Positions 22,061 to 32,597 of a stretch of DNA of 64,000 bases are shown piece after piece. The stretch comes from Heracleum sosnowskyi. Taxonomy: Eukaryota > Streptophyta > Magnoliopsida > Apiales > Apiaceae. Location: assembly GCA_030848705.1 (NCBI GenBank), contig CM061243.1:4374001-4438000 (forward strand). The letters run 5' to 3'. Every line of letters starts with the position of its first letter. The stretch's first letter is position 1. Made by a program: the position numbers and the translations under genes. The notes beneath the pieces were generated by a model. That model saw nothing but the letters and a program-made list of their open reading frames with translations. It ran no database searches and was not told where the DNA came from.

Positions 22061-24074
22061 CCAACAGTGGTGCCTCAGCCATGTATTTCTTCAGGGCCTC
22101 AAAGGCCTCTTGGCTTTCAGTTGTCCATTCAAAATTTTTCACTTTCTTGAGTGCTTTGAAGAAGGGCAAACACTTTTTTCCTGACTTGGAGATAAATCTT
22201 CCCAATGCTGCCACTCTTCCCGTTAGTTTTTGGACATCCTTGATAGTCTTTGGTGGTTCCATGTCTAGAATTGCTTTGATTTTGTCGGGATTAGCCTTGA
22301 TTCCTCTCTTGGAAACCATCAGACCTAAAAACTTTCCCGAGCCTACACCAAAGTCACACTTAGCTGGATTCAACATCATCTTGTGGTACCTCACTACTTC
22401 GAATGCCTCTCGGAGGTGCTCTATGTGATCGGCCTTATCGAGGCTCTTGACTAGCATGTCATCTACGTAGACCTCCATGGTTTTTCCAATTAGGTGTCCA
22501 AAAATTTTGTTCACCAACCTTTGATAGGTTGCCCCTGCATTCTTAAGTCCAAATGCCATGACTAGATAACAGAAAACACCAAAGTCAGTGACGAATGATA
22601 CCTTGGAGATGTCATCCTTGTGCATTTTAATTTGGTTGTATCCACTGAAGCCATCCATGAAACTGAGCATCTCGTGTCCAGCTGTAGCATCTATTAATGC
22701 ATCAATCCTTGGTAAGGGAAAACAATCCTTAGGACATGCATCATTCAAGTCAGTGAAGTCCACACACATCCTCCATTTTCCATTGGCCTTTTTGACCATC
22801 ACGGGGTTAGCCAACCATTCTGGGAATTGTATTTCTTCAATGAATCCGGCCTCTAGAAGCTTTTTTACTTCTTGTTTAATGGCCTCTTGCCTTTCTGGAG
22901 CAAAATTTCTTTTCTTTTGTTTCACCGTCTTTCTTTCAGGATCCACATTCAACTTGTGAGTTATCAATTGGGGATCAATCCCTGGCATGTCAGCCGCTGT
23001 CCAAGCAAAAACGTCATTATTCTCTTGAAGAAAAGATATGAGCTTGCTTTTCAATGGCTCAAGTAGTAGTGCTCCAACATAAGTCACCTTCTCCGGTTCA
23101 CCAGGGACTAAGGGAATTGGGATTAAATCCTCAGCTGGTTTCCCTCTTCGGTCCTCATTGTCACTGATATCCATGTCTTCAATTGGGAGAACCTGTCCCA
23201 CGATTCCATCAGGCCTCAACGCGGCTACATAACAACTCCTAGCCATCTTTTGATCTCCCCGTTCTTCACCAATTCCATTCCTCGTGGGGAATTTGAGTTT
23301 CAGATGATAGGATGAGGCAACAGCCTTGAAAGCATGAAGACCAGTCCTTCCTAGGATTGCATTGTAGGTCGAAGTTGCCTTTATAACTATGAAGTTTAAC
23401 ATCTGAATAGACGTATTCGACCCTTGTCCCATTGTCATTGGGAGTTGGATAGTGCCTTCCACCTTTGACTCCACCCCATTAAATCCATATATGGGCATAT
23501 TCGAGGGTGTCAATTGAGAGTCAGTATAGCCCATCTTGATAAAAGCATCATGGAACAAGATGTCCACTGAAGCTCCATTGTCGACCAAAACTCTCTTGGT
23601 TTCAGAATTTCCTATCATAGGAATGATGACTAAGGGATCATCGTGGGGAAACTTCACTCCCTCCAGGTCTGAATCATCAAAACCTATTGATACTTCTGTT
23701 CGGGCACGTTTTGGTGCTTCTCCGACCACAGTCATTACTTCTCGAGCATAAGCCTTTATTGAGTTTCGGGAGGACCCAACAGCAGTTGGCCCTCCGAATA
23801 TCATGTTGATTACCGGCCCTCGGGGCTTGGGATTTCGATCTTGATCATTGTCCCTTCTATCATAATCTTTCCTTTCATAGTTCCCCCTTTGACTCCCTTG
23901 GATTCCATCCTTGGTGAACTTACTGAGTTTTCCTCTTCGTATCAGAAATTCGATCTCATCTTTCAATTGCCTACAATCGTCGGTGTCGTGACCGACTTCT
24001 TTGTGGAACCTACAGAATTGGTTTTGGTTCCGTTTGGACATGTCAGCCCTCATTGGCTTCGGCCATTTGAGATC
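22061..24074 (-). pseudogene. Tat element protease and reverse transcriptase region of gag-pol
   Basis: The frame continues from gag after a TGA at 24075-24077. It opens with a zinc-knuckle-like CRFHKEVGHDTDDC. The aspartic protease shows VDNGASVDILF, where DNG replaces the usual DTG/DSG as in many Tat elements. The RT shows CVDFTDLNDACPKD, FMDGFSGYNQI, FGLKNAGATYQR and the YVDD active site (EVYVDDMLV). The frame reaches the solo LTR at EAPLLV, just before the RNase H. Confidence 0.92.
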
Positions 24075-25595
24075 TCATTCCTTAGCTATCTCCATCAGAA
24101 TTTGACTCTTGGGAGTGTTCAATCTTGCATACTCCGTGAATTTTGGCCCAAAATTGTTTCTCTTGGGTGGAGAATCGGAGTCCTTTGACGTTCTGGGAAA
24201 CTTTTCCTTGACGTCGTACTCCTGAGTTTCTTTTCTTTTCTTTGAGTTTCCACTGCCTCCAGCGGTGGGTTCATACTTTCTCATACTTTCTTCAGCCTTG
24301 ATGTACTTTCCGGCTCTATCTTGGAGCTTCAGCATGCTCTCGGGTGGATGTTTTGCTAATGATCTTTTGAAGTGGTCATCAGTAGTTCCTTGTTGCAGGG
24401 CTATCATAACCACTATGTCCTCCAAGTCCGGGACTTTCAGAGCCTCCCGGGTGAATCGATTGATATAGTCCCTTAGGGCTTCATTCCTTCCTTGCTGGAT
24501 TGCCATGAGTGATGCAGAGCTTTTCTCATGCACCCTTCCACTAATGAACTGATTGATAAAAGCTTTGCTTAATTCCTTGAAAGACCCAATAGAGTTGGGA
24601 GGAAGACGGCTATACCAGCGTTGGGCCATGCTTGCCAAGGTTTGTGGAAACGCCCTACACTTGACCGCATCGTTGGTTGGCTGCAACAGCAGTGCATTGG
24701 AGAAGGTCCTTACATGATTTGAGGGATCTCCCGTTCCATCATAAGCCTTGATCGTTGGCAACTTGAATTTTCTGGATATGGTGGCTTTCATGATGTCTTG
24801 AGTAAACGGTGGTGTAGGATCATCAGGATCTCCTAGGGGCAACAAAACACTAGGATCACTCCTTGGGGCTTCAGCCCTCTTAGTCATTCTTGGTGTCGGG
24901 TCCAGGTTGATTAGCGGGACCCTTCCAGTTGATCGGCCTTGAGATTGAGCGGCCTTCTCCTCAGCAAGGAGTTTCTTGAGTCTTGCAGTTTCTACCTCAT
25001 GGGCTGCAATTTTCTCCTTAGTAGTTTAGGGTTGTTCCCGATTTGTTTGGGAAGAACGCTTCCTCCTTGGGGCGATATCCCTCTCTTCCCCAGATGTATA
25101 ATCCTCATCCTCGGTATAGGGACCCGAGTAATCTTGAATCAAGGGGGTCCGTCGAGTTTGTTGATTTTGAGGTCCCAAGCCTCGTATATAAGGAGGGACA
25201 TATGCTTAATGATAAATGGGGTTGAGACCACTACCGCCCGCCATGGGTCGAGGGGGCATGCCATAGCTTGGCACCCCCAAAGTTTGAGTAGAGTATTGAG
25301 GAAGATCAGTAGTATGGAGTTGAAGACCACTTGGTGCATTCATGAGTAGTGGGGAGGTCGTGATTGGTTGCTGGTGAGTGGTCTCTTGTAGATTAGATCC
25401 ATGAATGACCATCTGCAGGGGATTCGTCCCTTCAGCCGAAATTGGGATCTCCGGTCCTTGAGTACTGGTGGTGATATTCGCCCCTTCAGTGCCAGTAGTT
25501 GGCGGTGGTTGATTTCCGTGAGTATCAGCCTCAGAGGTGATAGGAAGCTCCTCAGAAACTGGAGTATCTCGAGTTGTTCTTCGTGTGTTTGCCAT
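24075..25595 (-). pseudogene. Tat element gag region, broken by stops
   Basis: The ATG at 25595 begins MANTRRTTRDT. The whole region is one frame with in-frame stops at 25206-25208, 25026-25028 and 24075-24077. The capsid-type Retrotrans_gag domain is clear between about 24080 and 24700 (AFPQTLASMAQRWYSRLPP, SFKELSKAFINQF, ALRDYINRFTREAL). The N-terminal part is Pro/Thr/Gln-rich and unstructured. The 24075 stop could be a programmed gag/pol stop, but the other two are plain damage. Confidence 0.88.
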
Positions 25596-25610
25596 GGTTG
25601 ATGTTGTTTT

Positions 25611-25626
25611 CCCACAGACGGCGCCA
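25611..25626 (-). other. Primer binding site of the Tat element
   Basis: On the minus strand TGGCGCCGTCTGTGGG starts 2 nt after the 5' LTR. This type of PBS is common in Tat/Ogre-like elements; I believe the primer is tRNA-Arg, but that is from memory. Confidence 0.8.
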
Positions 25627-25628
25627 AA

Positions 25629-26155
25629 TGTTGTGGATTAAAAAATGTGCTTGTGTATTTAATGCTAAGGTTTAATGAGCTTCGAGCTTTAATTGCTGCA
25701 CTTGTGTTTCGAGACTAAATCGGTCCTCACACGATGCCTACGTATCTCAATTAGTACTGAGAATCAAGCCAAAGACGTAGTTCTGATTGTAGGATCATGG
25801 ACCTTATATAGGCGTCTGGAGCCTAGTATTTATGGTATGTTTAGGAGTCTTAGCGAATAAGTCTCCTTTTTGATATTGGATAAACATTGTATTTCTTGCA
25901 GGATAAGTCTTTTCCTTGTTGATAAAGGTTATGACTCATTATTTCTTTTATTTGGGATTCTGGATCCTTCTTTGATGAATTTACCATATTTTGGACTTCT
26001 TTCCTGAGCTGTATATTTTCCTTATTTATTAATTACGAATTTAATAAGTAATCAGGGTTTTGGGCCTTGCTTATTGGGCCGTATTCTTGGACCATTCTAG
26101 GTATAATTAATGTATCATTAATTATATTTCTAGAATTACTTTTCTGTCCATATCA
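25629..26155 (-). repeat. 5' LTR of the Tat element (right side)
   Basis: It is 527 bp and differs from the left LTR at about 9 positions, with no indels. It carries the same TATA box GCCTATATAAGG and drives gag-pol leftward. Confidence 0.95.
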
Positions 26156-26707
26156 AAAATATAAAAAAGAATATATACTTTGGCTAAAATAGGTAATTGG
26201 TTAGTTATTAACAATTATTATTTTATTATTTTATTTTAATAAATGAAACCGTCTGTGATATTTTTGGAAAAGGAGAGGTTTTAGTAAGCAAAAATAAAAA
26301 GCTTATATGTTTTACTTAAAAAATGTAATTGCCCGTGATATTTTTGGAAAAGTAAGAGAATTTTTCAGAAAAAATAAAAAAGTAATATATTTTAGGTGTA
26401 AAAGGTAATTGGTTATAAATAGGTAATATTATTATTTAATAATATTTTTTATAAATAAGTAAGAGTAATTAAGTAAAAACACGAAGTACAATTAAGTAAG
26501 GACAATTAAATAAAATCACAATATATCAAAAAAATATTTAGTATTATATCCAATGACTCTCATTAATTTAATTTAAAAGATCTACCGGTTAAAGATTGGA
26601 TGACCAAACTATGGAAGACCAGACTACACACCGATTACAAACCTACACACCGATTACAAACCGACTACAAAATTTTTTAATGTTTCTTAATATAATAGTA
26701 TAGATAG

Positions 26708-27738
26708 ATTACAAGATAAGTGAAATTTTTTATTTGATGATTTCACTATTCCATATTTCAAAAGTCAGAACTTTGACAAAATCCCTTTCATTTACTTTTT
26801 TTTTTTCTGACACTTCAATTTCCTTGTTTAGATGCAACCCCCAGGTCCAAACTAATAGTAGTATTCACTTCTAATCTGAAATTATTTTCAATATCTCTTA
26901 ATTAATTTTTAATCAACCATGTGCATATAGTCAAACATCATTACCCTAATACTGTACAGTAGTGAGGAAACCTTGTGCTATTATTATATACTCCATAATA
27001 CCTAACCATTTGAAATTTAGTGCATCATTACTATCAAATTTTGTTAATCACTTTAACTAATCAAGGTTTAAATCTTTATACCTTTAGCATCAGTGACTGT
27101 TGAAAGAGATTAGCAGAAGAGTCAAGATTGATAGCCCACTTAAGCCTTTCAAGAAACCTCATTCATTATAATAAACCCCACATTTCATTAACTTGGCTAT
27201 AAAATCCCCCCATTTTAACAAATTCCATCAGCAAAACCAATCTTAACAACCACCATGTTCTGGGCCATTACACAACCACATTGACCATTGCACCATTTGT
27301 GTCTTTATTTTTTGATGCTTGCCATATTTCAAAAGTCAAAACTAACAAAATATCTTTTTCAAAAGTCAATTTCTTCTTTAGATGCACCCCCCCCCCCCCC
27401 CCCCCCCCCCCACTAATCTCACTTTAAATCCAAAGTTCTTTCATTATCTTTCACTCTCTAAGCCTGCGGCTGCATGGTTCTTTCACACTTTGTTAGATTA
27501 TCAATCCAATTCATCTCATCATCATTTTATTCCTATCCAACATTATTAAAATCTCTAGTTGTTACTTTTAATCTGTAATTAAACAAAGTACAAATCTCTA
27601 CACGTTTAGCCCACACACCTAATATTCAAAAAGATCAGCAGAAGTCAACTCTAAAACACACACTCAACACTTCAAGAAACCTCATTATAAACCCCCTCAC
27701 ATTTCACCAAAACCCATCTGCACCACCACACCACCACC
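26708..27738 (+). promoter_or_regulatory. Upstream region of the GH81 gene, partly duplicated
   Basis: Two diverged copies of one segment lie in tandem. CATATTTCAAAAGTCA occurs at about 26750 and 27325. The later part of each copy (AGCAGAAG..TCAAGAAACCTCAT, the ACCACCATG start region) occurs at about 27115-27300 and 27636-27770. A C25 tract is at 27387-27411. The upstream copy has ATG TTC TGG GCC but soon meets TGA. Confidence 0.7.
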
Positions 27739-29790
27739 ATGTCTCTACCATTACACCACCACATTACACCACCCCAACCCTTTCTTTTCCCCACTGTAAA
27801 CTCCACAGTCCTCCCTGACCCCTCCACTTATTTTTCACCAAAACCCCTCAAAAACCCCTTACCCACAAACTCATTTTTCCAAAACTTTGTGCTAAAAAAT
27901 GGTGACCAACATGAATATATTCACCCATACATAATCAAATCTTCACTTTCTACACTTTCCATTTGCTACCCTTCTTTGTTTTCTAACTCCTCTTTCTTTC
28001 ACCAAGTTTTCATCTTGGACCTTACAATTTCAATTTTGAACAATTCTCACCCAAAGTCAACTCATTTGGTATCTTCTTACAATGATTTAAGTGTCACTTT
28101 GGATCTTCCTTCAAGTAATCTCAGATTCTTTCTTGTTAGAGGTAGCCCTTTTGTTACTTTTCAAGTTCTTGATAAAGTTGAGATTTTTATTAGTACTGTT
28201 CATGCAATTCTTGATTTTTATGCTAATAGTGTGAATACTAAGTATACTATTAAGCTTGGTAATAATCAAACCTGGGTTTTGTATGCTGATTCTCCGATTA
28301 AGTTAAGTCATAGTGATTCTAAGATTATATCTAGTGCATTTTCGGGTGTTATTAGGATTGCTGTTTTATCGAATAGTGAGAGTGAAAAGGTTCTTGATCG
28401 GTTTAGTTCTTGCTATCCCGTGTCTGGAAAGGGTTCGCTTAACGAGTCTTTTTCGATGAGGTATGAATGGGAGAGAAATGGGTCGGGGGATTTGTTGATG
28501 CTGGCTCATCCGCTTCATGTTAAGCTTTTGAAAAAGAGTAGGAAAGTTGCTGTTTTGGAGGATTTTAAGTATAAAAGTGTTGATGGGGATCTTGTTGGAG
28601 TTGTTGGTAGTTCTTGGGTGTTGAAGACAGAGCCCGTTTCTGTGACTTGGCATTCGATTAAAGGTGTTAAAGAGGAGTCGGTTTGTGAAATACGTAATGC
28701 ACTTAGCAAGGATGTTAAAGCACTTGATTCGGATAAAATGGGAACAAATTCTTCATACTTTTACGGAAAATTGGTGGCAAGGGCAGCAAGGTTTGCATTG
28801 ATAGCTGAAGAGGTGTGTTATCCGGAGGTAATTCCAGCAATTAAGAAGTTCTTGAAGGATACAATTGAACCATGGTTAGATGGGACTTTTACGGGCAATG
28901 GCTTCTTGTATGATGGGAAATGGGGTGGAATTGTGACTAAACAAGGATCAACAGATACTGCAGCAGATTTTGGGTTTGGAATATATAATGATCACCATTT
29001 TCATCTTGGGTACTATCTTTATGGAATTGCAGTGCTTGCGAAGATTGATCCTGCTTGGGGAAGGAAGTATAAGCCACAGGCTTATACACTAATAGCAGAC
29101 TTTATGAATTTAGGGAAGAAAGAGAACTCAAAGTATCCTCGTCTGAGGTGTTTTGACTTGTGGAAGTTGCATTCTTGGGCTGCAGGATTGACTGAATTTA
29201 CAGATGGACGAAATCAGGAGAGCACAAGTGAGGCAGTGAATGGTTACTATGCAGCTGCTTTAATGGGGTTGGCATATGGAGATGCTCATCTTGTTTCTAT
29301 TGGATCAACAATTTTATCAATGGAGATTCAGTCAGCACAAACTTGGTGGCATGTGAGGCAGGGGGATAATTTGTATCCTAAAGAATTCACAAGGGAGAAT
29401 AGAGTAGTCGGGATTTTGTGGGCTAACAAGAGGGACAGTGGGCTGTGGTTTGCTCCACCTGAGTGGAAAGAGTGTAGGTTGGGAATTCAGCTCCTACCAT
29501 TACTACCGATTAGTGAGGTGTTGTTTTCTGATGTGAAATTTGCTAGGGAACTTGTAGAATGGACATTACCAGCTTTAGCTAGAGAAGGGGTTGGAGAGGG
29601 GTGGAAGGGGTTTCTGTATGCCTTGCAAGGGATTTACGACAAAGATAGTGCTCTGAAAAAGATTAAGAAGTTGAAAGGGTACGATGATGGGAACTCCCTT
29701 ACAAACCTCCTATGGTGGATTTATAGTAGAGGCGGTGCAGACGAGGGGTCTCATGGAAATTTATGCTTGTATAATCACTATTGTCATTAA
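27739..29790 (+). CDS. Glycosyl hydrolase family 81 endo-1,3-beta-glucanase
   Basis: This is an intronless gene for 683 aa. GH81 enzymes cleave beta-1,3-glucan (callose or fungal wall glucan) by an inverting mechanism. Visible family blocks are PLPTNSFFQNFVLKNGD (about residue 42), DFGFGIYNDHHFHLGYYLYG (about 410-430) and DGRNQESTSEAVNGYY (about 490-505). The last has two closely spaced Glu (E494, E498) in the usual active-site stretch; D418 with H419/H420 is the other conserved patch. I see no signal peptide: the N-terminus is His/Pro-rich, so cytosolic location or non-classical export is possible. Length is normal for plant members. The ATG follows CACCACCACC and is the first in frame. Confidence 0.95.
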   Translation: MSLPLHHHITPPQPFLFPTVNSTVLPDPSTYFSPKPLKNPLPTNSFFQNFVLKNGDQHEYIHPYIIKSSLSTLSICYPSLFSNSSFFHQVFILDLTISILNNSHPKSTHLVSSYNDLSVTLDLPSSNLRFFLVRGSPFVTFQVLDKVEIFISTVHAILDFYANSVNTKYTIKLGNNQTWVLYADSPIKLSHSDSKIISSAFSGVIRIAVLSNSESEKVLDRFSSCYPVSGKGSLNESFSMRYEWERNGSGDLLMLAHPLHVKLLKKSRKVAVLEDFKYKSVDGDLVGVVGSSWVLKTEPVSVTWHSIKGVKEESVCEIRNALSKDVKALDSDKMGTNSSYFYGKLVARAARFALIAEEVCYPEVIPAIKKFLKDTIEPWLDGTFTGNGFLYDGKWGGIVTKQGSTDTAADFGFGIYNDHHFHLGYYLYGIAVLAKIDPAWGRKYKPQAYTLIADFMNLGKKENSKYPRLRCFDLWKLHSWAAGLTEFTDGRNQESTSEAVNGYYAAALMGLAYGDAHLVSIGSTILSMEIQSAQTWWHVRQGDNLYPKEFTRENRVVGILWANKRDSGLWFAPPEWKECRLGIQLLPLLPISEVLFSDVKFARELVEWTLPALAREGVGEGWKGFLYALQGIYDKDSALKKIKKLKGYDDGNSLTNLLWWIYSRGGADEGSHGNLCLYNHYCH

Positions 29791-30792
29791 CAAATTATCC
29801 TTCTTGTTGATGATACTAAGTAGACTTCATAAGATGATCAAAGCCTACTATTGGTAAATGAATTAGTTTCATGATTGTTTTTTGTGTTTGATGTATTCTT
29901 TTTATGTTTTGAGCTTTTTTACTTGATAAAACACATAAATGGTTTATTTTCATTCTTACTAGCATGTAACTCTTGTATCATTCAATTGCCAGACTCCCTT
30001 ATATAACATATGCTAATTGCATTTCAATTTTACCACAAAAGATGAATAGAAGTGCAGAATACGAAAGTGCAGCGCCCTAGGCATTCAAACTCAGTTCATT
30101 CATACGCCACCCACCTGAACATATTAGTGGTGCAAAGTGCACAGAAGCTAAAGCTAATGAATTATGATGCATTTTTCTTCAAATTACTAAATTCTGATGC
30201 ATATTGCTCAAATGGTTGATTTTGGATCTTCAAGAATATCAGTTTGTTAATGATGTGTTTCTTTATCCGTTCAAAGTATATTAAAAAGTGGATGTTGGGA
30301 AAAATTTATAACTTCCATATATTGTATATTCATGATCAAATATTTCTAGCTTGCATTGGTACATTACCGACATAAGTGAGGCAATCCCTGATATCATCAG
30401 TTCTTATAAGCTCTGTTCTGCGCAATGGAGGGAGAAACCGGGGACAGCTAATTACTACTGTCTTATATGGTTCGATTGTCTATGGAATCAAGATAGTTTA
30501 AGTTACCCATGTAACAGACCTTAGGAAATAGGAATGCCGATTTTTAGATTTTCAAATATACTTTTATTTATATTAATTAGAACGTAAAGTTTTGTCCACT
30601 TAATATGTTCAAATTGGGGAATAACACCCTCTTGAATCTTGTTTGTACATTCATGATATCAACAGAATTAACCATTGGTCTCGGTTGTTAAATTCTAACT
30701 TGATTATGATTTTTCTGAGTTCCAGTTCCAATTCTGAATCTGATTTTGTTCTATAATTCTTAGCCTATATTTAGAGGCCATTGTTTTGTGCT
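29791..30792. other. Intergenic DNA, including an old F-box gene 3' flank
   Basis: It includes the GH81 3' UTR. The segment at about 30395-30510 (TCAGTTCTTATAAG, GAAACCGGGGACA, AAGATAGTTTAAGTT) resembles 37085-37200, downstream of the decayed F-box copy, so another copy of that gene may once have stood here. Confidence 0.5.
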
Positions 30793-31851
30793 ATGCCTAG
30801 AAACGTAAGCATGGACATGAACACATCCAGCTCTCAAGAAATCCCTCTCCGTACATCTGCTCTCCTCATGCAACACAAACCTGTTGGCCATAATCCTGGT
30901 GAAGCCTATTTCATTTCTCTAGACGATCGAAACACCCCTTCCCCTATCAGACCTTATAATTCTCAACAAATTCGTATTTTGCAATCCTGCAATGGCCTTT
31001 TATTGTGCTCTAATAACTCTTCCGAGGGTAACTGTTGTGTATATAACCTCTCCACCAATCATATAGCTACCGTTCCTAAACATCCTCTTGGCTACGGGCC
31101 TCTTGGCTATAGGCGTCTTGGCTTTGGGTCTGACAATAATTATTTCGGCCTAATTTATGATCCTTTAAAATCACTTCATTACAAAATTATTGCTTTTGTT
31201 ATCAGAAGTGGATCAAGTTCTGTTGACGACTTGCATATTTACTCCTCTGAAACCGGGACTTGGAAGGCCGTCGTACAGTCTTTTATTAGAGCTCCAAAAA
31301 AGATCTTCCCTGATGGTGTCTATTGCAATGGATGTATTCATTGGTTGAGTATCTATGACTGTTTCTACTTCAACGCGGACAAAGAAAAATTAGAAACATT
31401 TCCAAGGCCTCCTATTGCTGCCAGGTCGGGAGGGAGGACATTGTATTTTGGGGAATCCCAGAACCATTTGCATGTAGTTGATATTTTACTTTTTTCACTT
31501 AACGTGTATGAGATGAAGAGTGATTACTCGGAGTGGTTTATCAAGTACCAAATTGATCTTGATTCAATATCCAAAGTCTTCCCAGAGATGACTGATGGTA
31601 AAAATTATTACGCAGTTGCTGTGCTCTCACTTATCAGGAGAGAAAAATTTGAGGAGGATTCTTTCTTGGAGGAGTCTTTCTTGGTATTGGAAATACCTGG
31701 TAAGGCTATACGCTGCAATCTCGTGGATAGAAGCCTTAAACTGATATGGGATTTCGGTGTAACCTTCAATCTAAAAAAAATTGAATATTGGACGTGGATA
31801 CCTGGAAGGTTTCAAGTTTGCCAGTACATCGAATTTGTATCGTGTGCATAG
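30793..31851 (+). CDS. F-box-associated-domain protein lacking the F-box
   Basis: The 352 residues match the C-terminal part of plant F-box proteins of the At5g07610-like group, as I remember it. Seen are ILQSCNGLLLC, CCVYNLSTNHIATVP, FGLIYDPLKSLHYKII, DDLHIYSSETGTWK and CNGCIHWLS. F-box proteins recruit targets to SCF ubiquitin ligases, but no F-box helix set precedes this one. The frame is open upstream only to about 30781 (LFCAMPRN), and an acceptor-like TATATTTAG at about 30769-30777 could join a lost or unseen first exon. The gene is therefore either truncated or a pseudogene. ATG 30793 is the first in frame. Confidence 0.6.
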   Translation: MPRNVSMDMNTSSSQEIPLRTSALLMQHKPVGHNPGEAYFISLDDRNTPSPIRPYNSQQIRILQSCNGLLLCSNNSSEGNCCVYNLSTNHIATVPKHPLGYGPLGYRRLGFGSDNNYFGLIYDPLKSLHYKIIAFVIRSGSSSVDDLHIYSSETGTWKAVVQSFIRAPKKIFPDGVYCNGCIHWLSIYDCFYFNADKEKLETFPRPPIAARSGGRTLYFGESQNHLHVVDILLFSLNVYEMKSDYSEWFIKYQIDLDSISKVFPEMTDGKNYYAVAVLSLIRREKFEEDSFLEESFLVLEIPGKAIRCNLVDRSLKLIWDFGVTFNLKKIEYWTWIPGRFQVCQYIEFVSCA

Positions 31852-32530
31852 TTACAGTTACAGCACTGTTGCTGACTGTATAGCATGATTGATTCGGTAA
31901 TGTACTATTTATAGATGCAACTGGTCACTTTCGAATTCGATACATACGCAAAGGTACATTGTGTTTTCGAGACTGTCCATGTTTTAGGTACTTTGGAGTT
32001 TATTCTATAAGTTTGCAAAGACTGGTGGATTGTGGATGGGACAGGTTTTTTGATGTGTTTGGACAAGTTTTAGAAGGAAATGATGTGAAGAAGGCTAGGT
32101 AGAATGTTGAGTTTGATAGTAGCAGGTATGCTAGTTAAGAACTACAGGCATTGTTGAATGCTAGATCGGTGTAACCTTCGATCTAGACAATTTTGATTAT
32201 CGGATGTGGATGCCTGGAAGATTTCAAGTTTGCCAGTATATTGAATCTGTATTGTGTACATAGTTACAGTTACAGCACTATTGTTGACTTTAGCATAATT
32301 GATTTGGTAATGTACTATTTTTTTGATAATCCGGTGTCCGAGGCAGCTTTCGCTTGTCTCGACTAATCTAGAGGATTGCTAGCACACTCATCTCCACCGA
32401 GCATGACAACCCACTATGTACTATTTATAGATGCAACTAATCACTTTCGATATATAGGCATTGCAAAGGTACATTGTGTTTTAGCTGTCCACAATTTGTG
32501 TTGCTGTAGTGTTTTAAGGCTGCATTCAGC
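31852..32530 (+). pseudogene. Duplicated 3' end of the F-box-associated gene
   Basis: The segment 32164-32310 repeats 31750-31905 (GGTGTAACCTTC, GGAAGATTTCAAGTTTGCCAG, the stop region, then TTACAGTTACAGCACT). The copy encodes only the last ~32 codons. The flanking TTTATAGATGCAACT segment also recurs, at 32425, after a small inserted element. Confidence 0.75.
32321..32415 (-). mobile_element. Small SINE-like insertion, 95 bp
   Basis: It is flanked by an 11-bp duplication ATGTACTATTT (32310-32320 and 32416-32426). Read on the minus strand it ends in GGATTATCAAAA plus a short A run next to the duplication, like a 5'-truncated SINE. It interrupts the duplicated F-box 3' flank, so it is younger than that duplication. 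Confidence 0.6.
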
Positions 32531-32597
32531 ATCAGTAGTTTAGCAACTTGGTCATTATAACTACGCATATACATTTGTTCTTAATTATAATGTTAAC

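Larger units (their letters stand above)
12693..26155 (-). mobile_element. Tat-lineage Ty3/gypsy LTR retrotransposon, 13.46 kb
   Basis: Two 527-bp LTRs (TG...CA) bound the element, flanked by target duplication AAAAT at 12688-12692 and 26156-26160. gag-pro-RT-RNH-aRNH-INT runs on the minus strand in one frame. The lineage call rests on three points: the DNGAS protease, a second RNase H domain after the RT-linked one, and a convergent extra ORF of the 'putative gypsy type transposon' kind. I count 9 differences between the LTRs (about 1.7%), so insertion was recent. Coding regions are broken by stops and by the nested solo LTR, so the copy is not autonomous. Confidence 0.95.
11869..26703 (-). 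mobile_element. Helitron-like element 2, minus strand, split by the retrotransposon
   Basis: On the minus strand it starts with TCTATACTATTATATTAA at 26703 (host A at 26704) and ends near 11869 after hairpin CCGTGCTTTGCACGG. The first ~150 bp at the 26.7-kb end match those ending near 11868, so elements 1 and 2 are one family lying head to tail. The 12693-26155 LTR element sits inside a minisatellite monomer of this copy. The same body resumes at 26161 with ATATAAAAAAGAATATATAC. Confidence 0.5.
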
